From Symsagittifera roscoffensis (lineage: Eukaryota > Xenacoelomorpha > Acoela > Convolutidae), in the NCBI RefSeq assembly GCF_963678635.1, contig NC_087068.1, forward strand, positions 33,002,189 to 33,066,188: DNA of 64,000 nt, written 5' to 3'. Shown here one piece after another: positions 22,119-34,366 of this stretch. The stretch's first letter is position 1; every line of letters starts with the position of its first letter. A program made the position numbers and the translations under genes. The notes under the pieces were generated by a model. That model was not told the DNA's origin and did not search any database. It saw nothing but the letters and a program-made list of their open reading frames with translations.

Positions 22119-23250
22119 AAGAATAAATAAAAAACCATCAAAAATTGCTAACCAACAATCACTCAGTCAGTCTTCACCGACATCATCCCAAGATAACCCA
22201 ACACCATCTTCAACTACCCAAAACCCCCAAACATCTACACGAATTTCCTTTCAAGATAACCCATATACCTTTGAAGAACGACACGCTCGCTTATCAGAAC
22301 CACTAGAACCAGTTCAACGACAAGCACCTCTAAGTGAACCAACATATAACTTATACCCAACATTACCACAAGAATTAAGTAGAATACGAAATCCTAGTCA
22401 AAACCAAAATACAGTAGAAATAAATAGACAAATTATACATCCTCGACGAAACAGAAATTTTCAAACTCCCCGAGTTCATTTTGATATACCTCAATCCCCA
22501 TCACAAGGTACTCCAGAAAACCCCATTGGTATATTACCAGAAACCCCTACGCTTCTTTCACAACGCACCTCAAGCCTAGCCTCAGATTACTTAGGTTCAA
22601 CACCAACATCTGAACAAATACGTGAAAATCCCTTGAACCCTACAAACCAAACATCACGACTACCATATTGGACAACACATTCATTCAGTGAACCAAATTT
22701 AATCAATGATCCAATAGATATTTCTACGGATACAACAACATCCTCATCACTACCAGAAACATTATCACTACCATCAACACCATCAATAAGCCAGATTTCA
22801 CCACCACCTTTTAACTTAAATTTCCCAAATAACCTCCACGCTAGATATCGAGAACAATCATCAACAAATATTCCTTTAAGACTAGACTGGAATACATTCA
22901 CAGCACCTCCACCATTATTTGGACAACACCTAGAAAGTAACCGACTCCACAACTGGGCACTAAATAGACTACAATATAGACAAGACATTCACGAAGACAT
23001 TCGTGCTCATAACATCCAAATACTCCAACAGAATAGTCTACAATTAAAATTTGAAATCACGGTTAAATTAAACAACATTACTCAACATCCCTATCCATTA
23101 AATCCACCAAATATAACAGCTCAATCCCTACCACCACCATTTATAACAACTGAAGTAATATACAAATACGACAGATATACCAAAAAGACAATTGGTTACA
23201 TCACATTTTATAACCCATACTCAGGATTATCATACACATGTATATTCTAA
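22084..23250 (+). CDS. Methionine-free ORF upstream of env, 388 codons
   Basis: Open from just after a TAG at 22081-22083 to TAA at 23248-23250. I find no Met codon anywhere in the frame. The N-terminal two thirds is S/T/P/Q-rich and disordered-looking. The last ~130 residues look folded (ITVKLNNITQ, TTEVIYKYDRYTKKTI, YITFYNPYSGLSY). The frame is present in copy 2 with the same extent and no internal stop. The end overlaps the env start by 13 bases in a different frame. With no AUG it must be translated from a spliced-in start, by frameshift from TM2, or from a non-AUG codon. No family is recognised. Confidence 0.6.
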   Translation, partial: KNTIININFSTKRINKKPSKIANQQSLSQSSPTSSQDNPTPSSTTQNPQTSTRISFQDNPYTFEERHARLSEPLEPVQRQAPLSEPTYNLYPTLPQELSRIRNPSQNQNTVEINRQIIHPRRNRNFQTPRVHFDIPQSPSQGTPENPIGILPETPTLLSQRTSSLASDYLGSTPTSEQIRENPLNPTNQTSRLPYWTTHSFSEPNLINDPIDISTDTTTSSSLPETLSLPSTPSISQISPPPFNLNFPNNLHARYREQSSTNIPLRLDWNTFTAPPPLFGQHLESNRLHNWALNRLQYRQDIHEDIRAHNIQILQQNSLQLKFEITVKLNNITQHPYPLNPPNITAQSLPPPFITTEVIYKYDRYTKKTIGYITFYNPYSGLSYTCIF

Positions 23251-25854
23251 AAATATTGATTTTTCTCCAACTCTTTTTTCTAGTAATCTCCAATCAAAAC
23301 ATAAACCCTTCCCCCCGCACAGGACCCCAAGATTTATTAGTAACACATTACGATTGTGACGAAAACGAACAAAAAACACTACACAAATATGCAATAAATC
23401 AAGTATCACAATGCGAAACAGAACCACAAGCCATAGAAACAACAAATGTAATAGCGACACTTTATACAAAAGCCCGAGCAACAACAGTTATAGGATATAA
23501 ATTCACAGCAACATTTTCTGAAAAGAAAGTACATTGTTCACAAGTCTCAAATGGAAATAAAAACCGACTTGACCACGAATCATTCTACCAAAGTAATATC
23601 GAACGACTTCTACATCTCAATCCCGAAGATTGTAAAAACGAGTTACTAAGACTCAATATCACAAGAAATAAAAACACAGATAGAAAATTAGTATATTTCC
23701 AAGTTTTTGCAGATTCTGTACATCAAGCAGAACTTGAAAGATATCAAGGACATATAAAACTAGACGAAAAATACCCATACAACGGCGCACACGGAAGATT
23801 AACTTATGATATACACGATAAACACTGGATACCACACATTGGTATAAATGACCCATCAAACTGCAAAGCAGACACAAAAAATAAAGGATATCAAGAAATC
23901 ATGTTTTTCGATTGGAAAATACAACTCGAAAAAATACAACTCACACGCGATTTATCAGACAACACAATGATCTATCAAGCAATTAGATTACCTTGTAAAA
24001 ATGATCAAGGCTATTGTGACCCTACAACACGAACACAAGCAACAATTGTTTGGTTCCCCGAAGACACATGTACAACATTTCAAGTAGCAAAAATACACGC
24101 TCGTATGATAAAATTTCACGAAAAATATTTTATACAATCAATTCCATATGAACAAGTCCATCCATCACGAAGACAAAGTTCTAATTTTAGAAACATAGAC
24201 AATATAGAAAATAAATTGACACGTTTTCAAATATATCAAGAAACAGAACTTGCATGTAAATACAGAAATCCACTTCACAAAACACAATACTCCGAGATAT
24301 TAGTTGAATACGAAAAAGGATTCGACATGACCACTGGAAAAGTAAAAATCGACCCATACGCCACAAGTCACCCTATAAACGAAGGAACATCATATATACC
24401 AGTTGATTTTCAAAAAAGTAAAAATCAACCTGGTGGACATCTAAAGCCCCATGACACTAGAAGCACACGTTTACAAGAACTATCACTAATGAATAGTACA
24501 TATTTCGGTAACATCCACTATGATATTCACCTAGATATGAAATTAGACTACACAATAAGCCGAATTTTTCAAGAAATGTCACTATCTGAATTAGAAACAC
24601 TTCACCAACTATGCGAATTAGAAAGAACACAAATCCTACAATCACTTGCATTAGCAGTATTAAAAATACCCTACGCAGGATATTTATTATCAGGCAATAG
24701 ATCAAATTTTTTAGATTATGAAGGAAACATTTTATGGTTTTATACCTGTACCAAAAAAGTATCACCACTATATGTTTTTGAAGATAAACGATGCTATAAA
24801 AGAATCCCTATCTTTTATAAGAATAAAGTACACTTCGTTGACACACTTTCAAGACGAACCTATTTCTGGGATACCGCAGTCCCAGTGGATCAGAAAATAG
24901 CCACAATGTAGTACAACTGAACCCTGATGAAGATAAATATTACCTTCTTACCCCATATCCACATTAATGCAATCACTCAAAAAATTTTCACCTGAAAGCA
25001 TTAGAGCTATTGTTCGAAACCCAAATATTGACTTACAATCATTTGGAATATATTCAAAATCCGATATACAACATCACATTAGAACACAACAATTCCAAGA
25101 ATTATTAACACAAATGGACACGATACAAAGACAATCAATTGACCAAAACTTACGCAAACTTGCCGAAACAGCAGGATTTGCAGACATTTATACACAAGAT
25201 TATAGCGGATATTTTAAAGACATTAAAGACTATATATATCTCAACGGTGAAAAATACCGACCACAAGATATCTCACCTATAAATATTTTTAGCTTTGTTA
25301 CACTCAAAAATGAAATTCTTGATTTTCTAGGATGGCCCTATTACATCTTAGAAAAATTAACTATTTTATACGCAATGTTTAACTTTATAGGATTTCTTTT
25401 CTCACTCTTAAAAGGAATCTATAATACATGCGCTATACACACACAAGTAAATAGACAAGCAAGTGTAGCACGCATATTATTTGCAGGATTTTTTGGAATT
25501 TTTTCATCATCAATAAACAAAATTTTTTTAGACGCACAAATAAAAGAATACAACACAAAAATAGCAACAAGACAGAACACATATGACGAAGAACATAACA
25601 ATGTAGACATTACGCCTACAGCACCACAGTTACCACCCCTACCACATAACCATCCATTATCACTAGTCCCACGAAATTTTCGAAATTTAGCAATAAGCCA
25701 TAATCCAAATTTCAGACCAACCATATCACAAAGTCCCATTCAACATATAATGACACACAATTCACTAGATGAAAATACATATGAACAAATTATAGAACAA
25801 CCACATACAACTGCTTTTCAGTCTCAAAATAATAATTTTTTTAGCCCACGATGA
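23238..25854 (+). pseudogene. env: Envelope-like glycoprotein of copy 1 (frameshifted)
   Basis: ATG at 23238. A hydrophobic leader (MYILKILIFLQLFFLVIS) predicts a signal peptide. The ectodomain is cysteine-containing with N-glycosylation sequons (NITR, NSTY, NRSN). A 1-base deletion after 24884 relative to copy 2 shifts the frame to a TAG at 24909-24911. The original frame resumes and stays open to TGA at 25852-25854. The anchor region (KLTILYAMFNFIGFLFSLL) and tail are intact in sequence. The tail carries PTAP at 25615-25626. The stop overlaps the start of ORF F (ATGA). See copy 2 for the unbroken version. Confidence 0.8.
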
Positions 25855-27657
25855 GCCGACAACTTGGATCCCTACACCGCTCAAATTCCCACCCAACCAA
25901 TCTCAACACTCCAATTACAATAATTCCACTTTTTGCTTTCCCGCCACCCGATTTCCCAAACAATAATATAACATCAGGCATGAATTCAGACACTAATTCA
26001 CTTAACTCAGTTTTATACTCTATCTCACAACTCAATAACCCAGATATTGAAACCCCTGATGAATTTGCCGACTCTGAACCATCTCCATCCAATAATTTTC
26101 AAACCAATCCCTCAGTTTTTTCGAAACCCCCTTTTCAACCAATCCCACCATATAACCCACTACCATCCATTTCTACACCCTCCTATGCTTCACAAGTTAC
26201 CCCAACCTACTCTTCACTTCATTCAGATCGATCATCCAATTCTCCAGACACCCCCCAAATTTCCCAAGAATTAGATAATTTTATCACCTTACAACAACAA
26301 CCCTTCCACCTTGACACCTCAACTATAAACCAGATTTCATCAACCATAGGATCATCAAATCCACCTACCCCTACACCCTCTTCAGCTTATACCGCATCAC
26401 TAGCACCATCATCCACATCCACCGAATCATCAATTAGCACTAATAGAGCTTACCGCACTTTCAAAAGAAAATTCCCAAACCATCCATTTCCAACAAAACC
26501 AGGAACAGCCCGTGAATATATTAATCATCCAAATCACACTATCACGAAAGAATTTTTAGCAATCACCTTACCTTCATTTCCACAGTATACTTTGAACACC
26601 CTTACAGATACTAACGATACACGTAGCTTTGTAGATGAACAAGTTTTAATGCCTACACTTCATTGGACATCATATTATCATTTTACTAACCCCCTTTGCC
26701 TACCTTTATCTAATACTCACATCGATATAGAACGAAATCAAGATATGCTATATCGACTCACTACACCACTAACACATAGACAATTTACTTACATCGGATA
26801 TAAAAAATCACTAAAAACATACACTGCACCCCGAGCTAACGAATATACGCTAGAATATTACGATCATAACATCATCCGAACTAACCAAGACCAATTTTTA
26901 GATGATGATCGCTTCGCTAACCCACAAATCACAGAAAAATTTTTCATCAAAACACCATATGTTTTTACACTCAATATATTTGATCGCAAATTCGACCACA
27001 TCATTTCTGAAGCACTAACCGACACACAAGCTTACGAAAATTTTAAAGAAAGATTTCAATTATTTTCACTAACCTTTCATTTCCTTGCACCACATGAACG
27101 AGATTTGCACTGCTCACACGACATTATGTTACGCACTAAACAAACCCACACATATAAATATTACCGCTTTATACAAAATCACTTTGACCTACACACTCCA
27201 TCAAGACAACCACACCATCGTTTTCAATTTATTAACTCTAAATACACATCACCATTTTTTCTTAACTTCACATATTGCATCAAAGATACTAACCTTCACG
27301 GTATTCTTCGCAATTATGATCCCATAACCCAAATGTATATTTTTTGTCCCATCACAAAGACCTTCAACGCAGAAGAATCCAGACCCTTCCTTATCCCACA
27401 TGAATTTGTTCAACCTATAGAAATCCCCATATTAGAATTCATCCACAACACTAAATATAACCACAAATTATATAATCTCATCCAAAACACACCTTATGAT
27501 TTTGCAGTTGGCACTGAAGAACTAAAAACCATTCAAGCACTTCAATTGCTTTAGCCACTGCTTCAAACTAAAAACATCATTCGCATACTAGCAAAGTTAC
27601 TAACAAATTCCGACATAATCCACGACATCTTCCCTCACGGTTTTTTCCCCGACGACT
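25851..27657 (+). pseudogene. ORF F of copy 1, truncated by TAG
   Basis: Starts at ATG 25851 within the env stop (ATGA) and is open for 567 codons to a TAG at 27552-27554, where copy 2 has Trp. The same frame continues for 34 codons to TAA at 27657-27659 or adjacent. The first ~190 residues are S/T/P/N-rich. The rest looks globular with conserved aromatic and charged blocks. No known domain is recognised. See copy 2. Confidence 0.7.
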
Positions 27658-29252
27658 AACAGGTAAGTATAATTTATACATATTCTTAACTAATAAATTT
27701 AAAATAAAACACTAAACATTCTTTATCCATGTTTTATAGAGATTTTTAGTCTTCATCTCACGATCATCTGCAAAATACAATAAAGAAAAATAAAAAATCG
27801 AAAACTTCTTCAAATTCTTAAAAACGCTATTAATATTTTACACTAGATAAATTCAGTAAAATTCATACCAATGTAGTAAATTAATTTATAAATTATTTCC
27901 CTAAAAGCAGTAATTCTAATAATGATGAAAATTTGTAACTTAATTTTTCCCCAAAACTAGCAGTAAAATTGAAATTCTATGTAGTAAATTGATAAAACGC
28001 AAATGCAGTACTAACCTTTTGATATTTTCATTCACTCGCACAAGAATTCTATCCAAACTCGCACAGCTCGCCCACGAAGAATTGTTTAAATAATGAATTT
28101 TAGTTTCAAACTTTCACACTCAACAACTCTAACACACGATAACAAGTTTCAATCTTTCCTTTAACCCGGTTGGAAAGGAATTATATACTAAACAAAACTA
28201 ACCAATGCAGCTTACTAAACACCACAACACATAGAATAACAGCATGACTAAAAAAAAGGAAACCAACGGTACCCAAACCGGATTAACCCAGTTTAAAACT
28301 GGATAATTTATTCTTTTGAAGACTATTATAAAGTCTAAGAAAGAAATAATAAAACACAAAAAAGTCGAAAGACAAACCCATACCAAAAACAATTTGATTT
28401 TTGAAAAAAGGACACAACCAACGAAACATAAGAAAAACCACAATAAACCCAACATAAAACGTTATCACATAACAGGACCTCTCACAGAAACCGCACGAAA
28501 TCATACTCCCACTCCTGGCCTAACCCACCAGAGAGGACGTCCTGAGCATGCTCTATAGCCGGCCTAACCCACCGCGCTACATCCACGCTTTGTGACCACA
28601 CTCCTATTTTTAATAAGAGGTACTCAAGGGTGAGTAACTCTTCAAAATAACCGAACTAAAACAAAAAGCTTCTGTGAAAACAACTAACCAAAATCATAAT
28701 TAAAACACCAAACTAATAAAAATTTTATAAAATGTAAATTATATCTTGCAGTATATAGATCAGCATACAACACCAAAGACGAACATCCAAAGACAAAATG
28801 ACCCCAATACACTCGAAAAAGAATGGCCAACCACAATCAATATGCCGCCCACAATCACAACTCAAAGGATTCAGAGTACGACTTGACTTCGCAGAAAAGG
28901 ACTTCATTGAACTAGACCAATGACCACCTCGATGTTCAAGTATACGTACAGATCCGAGTAACCAGGCATCCCCTCCACGCACAATCTCCACGCCATTCCC
29001 AGACAAGGTCAACCCAAAAGAAGTTCTCTACATGGAACAGAAAAACCTGTCATAGCCAACCATTCTGAAATCAGATTTGAGTTTGTTGCGAAAACCCAGT
29101 CGTTGTCATGAGAAGACACAGCGATTGAACCTGGAACTTCTCTAACAAGAGAACCCAGAAGAATTAAGATGTTCGCCAAATACCAACGCCCATCATCCAT
29201 CCTTTGAATTGCAGAAAGACTATTCTAAAAAACTCTGTAAAACCCGGATGGT
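27658..29252 (+). promoter_or_regulatory. 1.6-kb 3' region of copy 1
   Basis: Immediately after the ORF F stop comes CTAACAG|GTAAGTAT, a textbook splice donor (27657-27669), kept in copy 2. The first ~500 bases are AT-rich. Then 28140-28700 has a palindrome-prone AACCCGGTTGGAAAGG stretch and two GGTGGGTTAGGCC-type units on the minus strand that faintly resemble a tRNA A box. The part at 28725-29200 is richer in GC and open on the minus strand for 95 and 63 codons. No clear polypurine tract precedes the LTR; the last bases are AAAACCCGGATGGT. Confidence 0.5.
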
Positions 29253-29662
29253 TGGAACCTGATCTAAACTACATTTTATGATTGGATAAATTAGATATTT
29301 TACCACTGTAAAGTATTTAATATTAACCAATCATGATCCATCTAACTAACAACCCACTTATTTGTAAGTGCTGAAATTACTTGTAATTTCAGCACCAGAG
29401 AGATTTGAATTTAACTTAGAAATTAGTTGACTCTCCAAGAAGACTTCAACAGCCGCAATAAACCAGTATACCCTAGATCTATTGAGCCTAGCAGAGACTA
29501 GTTAAACACCCTGAGACTAGATAGTATAAGAGTAAGATTAGGATCGGTATTAGACTAAGAAGTTGCACGAATCTATCCGGCCGAAAATAAGATAGCGTGA
29601 CGAGCAGACGGTGTACCCTATCCGAAATTACTCTATGAGTTAACCACATCGGTCCTAACTCA
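29253..29662 (+). repeat. 3' LTR of copy 1
   Basis: 410 bp, identical to the 5' LTR by eye except A at 29549 for G at 11085. It is followed by the CTAT duplication at 29663-29666. Confidence 0.95.
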
Positions 29663-29666
29663 CTAT

Positions 29667-30596
29667 GCTCTGTGACTTTTACCAAGGAGATTTTTTTATG
29701 CGCCTCAAAATAATAATGAAAAAGTCCAACCAACAAATTAATTCGTTCAAGACTTTTCAGCATTTAAAATCCGATTTTTGCAGGGTTGATTTTTTCAGAA
29801 AGCATCATAATCAACCTGAAAAACATTTTTTTTCAATTATAAAGACACTTACCAGAGCTGCTATCTCCCTCCATATTATATTTCCACAGGCAGATCTAAG
29901 CAAGTTGAAACGATGCAACTAAAATGTCTGTTTATGTTTTGAATAATGGATGATTAACAATTTCTGGATGGTTTGGTCTTGCATTGATAGGTCGTAGTGC
30001 TTTGTTTTTGCTACAATCTGAAAGCCATTTTTAGCAAAAACAGGTGTTTTTTACGCTAACTGATTGCTAATACAACCACCATGGTTACCGCTCTGAATCG
30101 TTGTTCTTTAAAACTATAATTTTACAGAGGATGATTCAGATTCGGGTCGGTTTGATTCGGTTTCGTATTAGCAAACTCAAGAGCAGTTTCAGAAAGGATT
30201 TTTCCATTGTTTTCATCAATTTATGGATTTGAACAATTCAAACAATATTCTTAATCATAGTCAAATCCATTCCTGCTACGATTCAATTTCCTAAAGCTGT
30301 GGTATTAGAAAATCCATTAGATTCGGTCATCTGTGGTCCGATAGATTTGCTAATACTATAGATTTAGGAAATTGATCTGGTGACGATTAAGAATAATGTC
30401 TGAAATGTTAAAATCCATGAAGTGATGAGAATCATGGAAAAATCCTTTCTTGGAGAAATTGTGCTTGAGTTTTCTTTTACGAAACCAAACCAAACCGAAC
30501 CGACTCTAAACACTTCAATTTTGCCTAATCATTCTGGTTTTCAAGCTTTAAAGTAAAATAATATAATGTTCCGACTTTCGAAGAACGTGGAGAACA
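29667..30596. other. Host DNA right of copy 1
   Basis: No gene is recognised. This is the continuation of the THEG-like locus before the insertion, so upstream exons of that gene would be expected here or beyond. On the minus strand 29667-29763 is open, but I see no clear exon. Confidence 0.4.
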
Positions 30597-31847
30597 GATA
30601 TGCCCAAGTGTTTTTGTATGTATTCAGATCAAGCTTCGAAAAAAGTCTCTTGTGGGATCGATCTCTGCATCTTCGTGGTCCCCGCCAAGTTCCCATGCCA
30701 CTTTAATATCTTTTTCGAAGCTAGCAAATTTACTCATTTTATATTTTGATGCTGTAAGTGTTTCGCGCATTTTTTACGCGTGGCGATCTACCCCACCCTA
30801 CAAAATCGGCTGAACTGAATTGAGGCAAAGCTATGCTGTGGATTGTGCAAACTAGTTGGTCTTTCCGCACTGGAACTTAAGCGTTTGTAAGGATTGTATT
30901 GGCAAAAACCTTAAACCATATAATCGATTTTCTTTTCTAATCCAACCATGCAAATGGATTTTTAGAGGATTATAAACGATTGTTTTCACTATTTTAAAAT
31001 TCATTATAAACCATTATTTTGTCAATACAAATGACTTTTTAAAGAACAAAAATCTATTAAAACCATTTTTCGGCAAAAAATTATTACAGCTAAAAGTCTT
31101 TTAAATTTTGTTTGAGAAATTTGCATATTTACCTTCTGTAAATTATCTGCAGACAACAAAACATTATTAAATCAACGCTCAGCAAAATAAGAACTTGATG
31201 TAGCATGTTCGTCTATGTTTATGTCAGCAACTCCCTCAACTTTTGATATTTGTCCCTACTTTCGCGCCCACCCGTCTATTAAAAAATTCAAAAACGTTCA
31301 CCCCCCCCCCCCCCCCCCCCCCACTTTACCCCAACCTCATCCCGTACCCCCACCACCTACCCTACCATCACCACCTCATCTACTTCACGCCACCAATTTT
31401 CAGCCCAGAAGATTTAGTGGGTGAATGACCTTTTTTTTACATAGACGATGTTAAATAAGAGATAAAAATTGTTAACTGCAAAAATGACAAAATAGAGAAA
31501 GTTAAATATCTAAAATTTTTATGTGAAAACTACATATTTATGAGAAGTAATCTGTAGCAACTGCATAAAACAAAAAAAGAGATAACTTACAAAAATTGCA
31601 AAATTTGCTAAATTTACCAATAACCTCTCTGAAAATCCCTAATAATTACAAATAATCGATTATAATGGTTTATATTGGTAACAAAACAGTAGGGTTATAA
31701 TCCATTTTTAATGATTCATATTTGATATGATTTTAGAAAAATTATGCTTGAAAGGGGGAATTTATCTAGTGGTAGAGATATGGAGATGGGGGAGCAAGGA
31801 ATAACGATTGAACTCCCCAACATTTACTCCCCCCCCCCCCTTAGTTG
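30597..31847 (+). repeat. Decayed repeat segment, left of the assembly gap (unit X)
   Basis: Begins GATATGCCCAAGTG and ends at a poly-C followed by TTAGTTG at the gap. The same sequence restarts directly after the gap (32048-33288) with roughly 95-97% identity by eye. It contains a long C run at 31301-31322 and an AATAATCGATTATAATGG motif near 31650. There is no coding sequence. Confidence 0.85.
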
Positions 31848-32047
31848 NNNNNNNNNNNNNNNNNNNNNNNNNNNNNNNNNNNNNNNNNNNNNNNNNNNNN
31901 NNNNNNNNNNNNNNNNNNNNNNNNNNNNNNNNNNNNNNNNNNNNNNNNNNNNNNNNNNNNNNNNNNNNNNNNNNNNNNNNNNNNNNNNNNNNNNNNNNNN
32001 NNNNNNNNNNNNNNNNNNNNNNNNNNNNNNNNNNNNNNNNNNNNNNN
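31848..32047. other. Assembly gap, 200 N
   Basis: Exactly 200 N. The flanks are two versions of the same ~1.25-kb sequence. Frames that cross it are meaningless. Confidence 1.
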
Positions 32048-33288
32048 GATATGCCCAAGTGTTTTTTGTATGTATTCAGATCAAGCTTCAAAAAAAGTCT
32101 CTTGTGGGATCGATCTCTGCATCTTCGTGGTCCCCGCCAAGTTCCCATGCCACTTTAATAACTTTTTCGAAGCTAGCAAATTTACTCATTTTATATTTTG
32201 ATGCTGTAAGTGTTTCGCGCATTATTTACGCGTGGCGATCTACCCCACCCTACAAAATCGGCTGAACTGAATTGAGGCAAAGCTATGCTGTGGATTGTGC
32301 AAACTAGTTGGTCTTTCCGCACTGGAACTTAAGCGTTTGTAAGGATTGTATTGGCAAAAACCTTAAACCATATAATCGATTTTCTTTTCTCATCCAACCA
32401 TGCAAATGGATTTTTAGAGGATTATAAACGATTGTTTTCAATATTTTAAAATTCATTATAAACCATTATTTTGTCAATACAAATGACTTTTTAAAAAACA
32501 AAAATCTATTAAAACCATTTTTCGGCAAAAAATTTTTACAGCTAAAACTCTTTTAAATTTCGGTTGAGAAATTTGCACATATAACTTCTGTAAATTATCT
32601 GCAAACAACAAAACATTATTAAATCAACGCTCAGCAAAATAAGAACTTGATGTAGCATGTTCATCTAAGTTTATGTCAGCAACTCCCTCAACTTTTGATA
32701 TTCGTCCCTACTTTCACGCCCACCCTTCTATTAAAAAATTCAAAAACGTTCAAACCCCCCCCCACTTTACCCCAACCGCATCCCGTACCACCACCACCTA
32801 CCCTACCATCACCACCTCATCTACTTCACGCCCCCAATTTTCAGCCCAGAAGATTTAGTGGGTGAATGACCTTTTTTTTACATAGACGAGGTTAAATAAG
32901 AGATTAAAAATGTTAACGGCAAAAATGACAAAATAGAGAAAGTTAAATATCTAAAAATTTTATGTGAAAACTACACATTTATGAGAAGTAATCTGTAGCA
33001 ACTGCATAAAACAAAAAATGAGATAACTTACAAAAATTGCAAAATTTGCTAAATTTACCAATAACCTCTCTGAAAATCCCTAATAATTAAAAATAATCGA
33101 TCATAATGGTTTATATTGGTAACAAAACAGTAGGGTTATAATCCATTTTTAATGATTCATATTTGATATGATTTTAGAAAAATTATGCTTGAAAGGGGGA
33201 ATTCATCTAGTGGTAGAGATATGGAGATGGGGGAGCAAGGAATAACGATTGAACTTCCCAACATTTACTCCCCCCCCCCCCTTAGTTG
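32048..33288 (+). repeat. Decayed repeat segment, right of the gap (unit Y)
   Basis: Starts GATATGCCCAAGTG exactly at the gap edge and ends at poly-C plus TTAGTTG. It is co-linear with 30597-31847. Either a true tandem duplication or two alleles / an unmerged contig overlap. Confidence 0.85.
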
Positions 33289-34362
33289 GGGGAAAACAGG
33301 AGGGTGAGGCTTACAATGATTAATTACTACCTGTTTTGGGGGTAGAGTTTCTCTGCTGGAGGGGGTAAACTGTAGGCTGGGGGGAGTGAATTTGGTTGAC
33401 TTTTAGTAACCATGGCAAAAAAAAACAAGTCTTACAGGGCAGAAATGACATGGAATTTAATAAAGACATGGTATGCCTTGATCAAATTTCTTGCTAAATT
33501 TGCAAAAAAATTTGAAAATAATCAAATTCAGTTCCGAAACAAAAGATGGATAATAATCGATTATAATGGATTAAAGGGATTTTTATTAGACAAATAATCG
33601 ATTATACTGAATTACTCTAGTAACAAAAACTTCAGTGCAAAAAATAAAGGCTCATAATTAATTATAATGGATCAAAAAGCACTTTTAAAAAAAATTGAAT
33701 GAGGATAACGGCAAAGAACTCGACTCTTTTGGTTTGAGTTTTATATATGTCAAGAAAATAAACTCAACGAAATTAATTAAAGCGGATTAATTTTGTCTCG
33801 GAAATCAAATAAATTCGTTTAGGTTCCATGGGTGTGTAATACCGCACTAGCCAGATAAGACAACGTATTACATTAATCATTTTAGTCATTCCATCTGGAT
33901 ATCACAGACATGTCCTTGGCTGTAGTAATGGAAATTAGTGCAATTTATGTCATTTAATCGAAAGTGTTAAAGCCAAATTAATTGATAACAATCGAAGTGT
34001 TTTCTCGAAGTTAGATCTAGACTGTGAATGAGTCAAATAAACTGTGTTTATTGTTCCAGGACCATCTTGAATTCAGTTTCCATTACTGGATCCAGTTACT
34101 TTATCCGACAGTCGCAGTACATAGAGCCGTAGTGACTTCAAATCCGTTAGTCCCGGTATTTAGGACAAACTCCTTGAATTCCTAGGGATATCGTGAATTG
34201 ATGGGTTGAATCACATATCTGGCTTTCATTGGGAGAAAAGGGTAGAGGAATGCTAGTATGAGTTTGGTTGAACAACCAGTGAAGACCATGGGAAAATTGG
34301 AAAAGTTGGGGTGCTCTCTGGAGTTCTCATTGACAGATATTCATTAAATTTGACTTTTTCGT
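33289..34362 (+). repeat. Decayed dispersed repeat, related to 58700-59720
   Basis: Shares ordered blocks with 58.7-59.7 kb: a G-rich tract, TTTTTAGTAA(C/A)CATGG, GGATCCAGTTACTTTATCCG, and GAGCCGTAG(T/C)GACTTC then AATCCGTTAGT. This is probably the LTR/leader portion of the same decayed gypsy family that continues into gag and pol remnants after 59720. The 61-codon frame at 33412-33597 has a decayed counterpart there and is not a gene. Copy 2 is inserted at its right end. Confidence 0.55.
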
Positions 34363-34366
34363 CAGT

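Larger units (their letters stand above)
10789..29662 (+). mobile_element. Giant env-bearing Ty3/gypsy-like LTR retroelement, copy 1
   Basis: An 18,874-bp insertion bounded by 410-bp LTRs (TGGAACCTG...TAACTCA) and by the 4-bp duplication CTAT (10785-10788 and 29663-29666). It encodes, in order, a leader ORF, ORF A, Gag-Pro-Pol, two small membrane ORFs, a methionine-free frame, Env and ORF F. The two LTRs differ at one visible position (G at 11085, A at 29549), so the insertion is recent. Several frames are nevertheless broken (see each gene). It is inserted in an intron of the THEG-like gene, antisense to that gene. This length is far above the usual 5-10 kb of gypsy/errantivirus elements. 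Confidence 0.95.

Noticed and set aside
28540-28600. Possible tRNA gene in the element's 3' region (GTAGCGCGGTGGGTTAGGCC on the minus strand)
   Set aside because: A-box-like only; no B box or cloverleaf could be drawn.
31744-32265. Frames spanning the N run
   Set aside because: They consist mostly of unknown residues and run through an assembly gap.
33412-33597. 61-codon K-rich frame MAKKNKSYRAEMTW
   Set aside because: Its counterpart at about 58985 has lost the frame; part of a decayed repeat.
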